From: Paenibacillus antibioticophila
GTDB taxonomy: Bacteria > Bacillota > Bacilli > Paenibacillales > Paenibacillaceae
DNA length: 64,000 bases
Direction: 5' to 3'
Assembly (NCBI RefSeq): GCF_000455265.1
Contig: NZ_HG005139.1
Span: 2,511,480 to 2,575,479 of the forward strand
The position numbers were made by a program, and so were the translations under genes. Below the pieces are notes generated by a model, which was given only the letters and a program-made list of their open reading frames with translations, was not told the DNA's origin and ran no database searches. Shown in pieces: positions 63,161-64,000 of the stretch (position 1 is the first letter of the stretch; every line of letters starts with the position of its first letter).

Positions 63161-64000
63161 TTATAGATTGGCTTCTGCCATTTTGCGATGTTTTTCGGCA
63201 CGTTCCCGTTCGCTCTTGTTCAAAATTTTCTTTCTCAGGCGAATAGACTTCGGCGTAATCTCGCAATATTCATCATCATTCAAATATTCCAGCGCCTGTT
63301 CCAGCGAGAACAGACGAGGCGTCTTCATCTTCACGGTATCGTCCTTCGTTGCGGAACGAATATTGGTTACCTGCTTCTCCTTACAGATATTCACAACAAT
63401 ATCGTTATCTCTTGTATGCTCGCCGACGATCATCCCTTCATAAATCTCGACCCCAGGTTCCAGGAACAAGGTGCCCCGGTCTTCGATCGAAAGAATCCCG
63501 TAAAGCGTGGATACCCCATTTTCGCTAGATACCAGAACCCCTTCATGACGTCCGCCAACCTGCCCGCCAACTCGAGGTCCATAGCTGTCAAAGGCATGAT
63601 TCATGACTCCGTAACCCCGTGTCAGTGTAAGAAAATGTGTCGCATATCCGATCAAGCCACGCGCAGGAATCAGAAACTCAAGACGCACCTGACCTGTTCC
63701 GTTATTAATCATGTTCACCATCTCGGCTTTGCGTGTTCCGAGACTCTCCATAACAGCGCCCATGCTTTCTTCTGGGACATCAATCAACAGACGTTCGATC
63801 GGTTCCATCTTGACACCATCAATTTCCTTGATAATTACTTCAGGCTTCGAAACTTGCAGCTCATAGCCTTCACGGCGCATATTCTCAATCAGAATACCCA
63901 AATGAAGCTCTCCGCGTCCCGATACAATGAAGGCATCCGGGCTATCGGTTTCATCCACACGAAGCGACACGTCCGTCTCCAATTCCTTTAACAACCGCTC
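63161..64000 (-). CDS. typA: TypA/BipA translational GTPase, C-terminal part (5' end outside window)
   Basis: Ribosome-associated GTPase involved in stress and cold adaptation and 50S assembly. The visible 279 residues cover domains III, V and the C-terminal domain: SGRGELHLGILIENMRREGYEL, EPIERLLIDVPEESMGAVMESLG, RLEFLIPARGLIGYATHFLT, DSYGPRVGG and the basic end LRKKILNKSERERAEKHRK. The GTPase domain lies beyond the window. Order typA-ylaH matches B. subtilis ylaG-ylaH. Confidence 0.95.
   Translation of the reverse strand, partial: ERLLKELETDVSLRVDETDSPDAFIVSGRGELHLGILIENMRREGYELQVSKPEVIIKEIDGVKMEPIERLLIDVPEESMGAVMESLGTRKAEMVNMINNGTGQVRLEFLIPARGLIGYATHFLTLTRGYGVMNHAFDSYGPRVGGQVGGRHEGVLVSSENGVSTLYGILSIEDRGTLFLEPGVEIYEGMIVGEHTRDNDIVVNICKEKQVTNIRSATKDDTVKMKTPRLFSLEQALEYLNDDEYCEITPKSIRLRKKILNKSERERAEKHRKMAEANL

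Overview
The window looks like a chromosome segment of an endospore-forming, meso-diaminopimelate Firmicute of the Paenibacillaceae, most likely Paenibacillus. The evidence is gene content and order: the sporulation sigma factors sigE and sigG with spoIIGA, spoVD and spoVE in the division cluster, MurE with a DNPR motif, BshC, YlaH/YlaJ/YlaK neighbours, a PyrR-type pyrimidine attenuator and a T-box. Most genes lie on the minus strand. Base composition is moderate, and TTG or GTG starts with strong Shine-Dalgarno sites are frequent.

Layout from left to right; minus-strand transcription runs right to left. Positions 1-7166 hold the pyrimidine operon pyrR-pyrB-pyrC-carA-carB, with its promoter and a complete PyrR-controlled attenuator; carB runs off the window. 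Positions 7167-8748 hold no gene I can support, but contain two copies, in opposite orientation, of a structured repeat (family 1). Then come an aminotransferase (dapL-like), rluD and lspA, a plus-strand DksA/YteA-like gene, a second repeat family (family 2), a small membrane protein, and ileS of the type-2 kind behind a T-box leader. Positions 16970-23748 carry divIVA, ylmHG, sepF, ylmEDC, sigG, sigE and spoIIGA. Positions 23749-24730 form a second gene-free gap with two more family-1 repeats and a cluster of TTTGTACGAAA motifs. Positions 24731-44415 are the division and cell-wall (dcw) cluster: mraZ-rsmH-ftsL-pbpB-spoVD-murE-murF-mraY-murD-spoVE-murG-murB-murA-divIB-ftsA-ftsZ.

The right part has bshC-ahcY (bacillithiol synthesis and methyl-cycle recycling), an oppABCDF oligopeptide importer, a DUF3397 protein, panE, rsfA, a DUF2626 protein, a secreted coiled-coil protein of unknown function, an orphan solute-binding protein, and the yla region: phoH/ylaK, the sporulation lipoprotein ylaJ, a pyridoxamine-oxidase-like protein, an LCP-family protein, ylaH and a partial typA.

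The coding content is largely conserved core. I did not find a defence system, biosynthetic island, prophage, CRISPR array, tRNA or rRNA. The least explained material is in the gaps: two families of short, terminally inverted, hairpin-forming repeats. In both, substitutions between copies preserve base pairing. One copy lies between the ileS promoter and its T-box.
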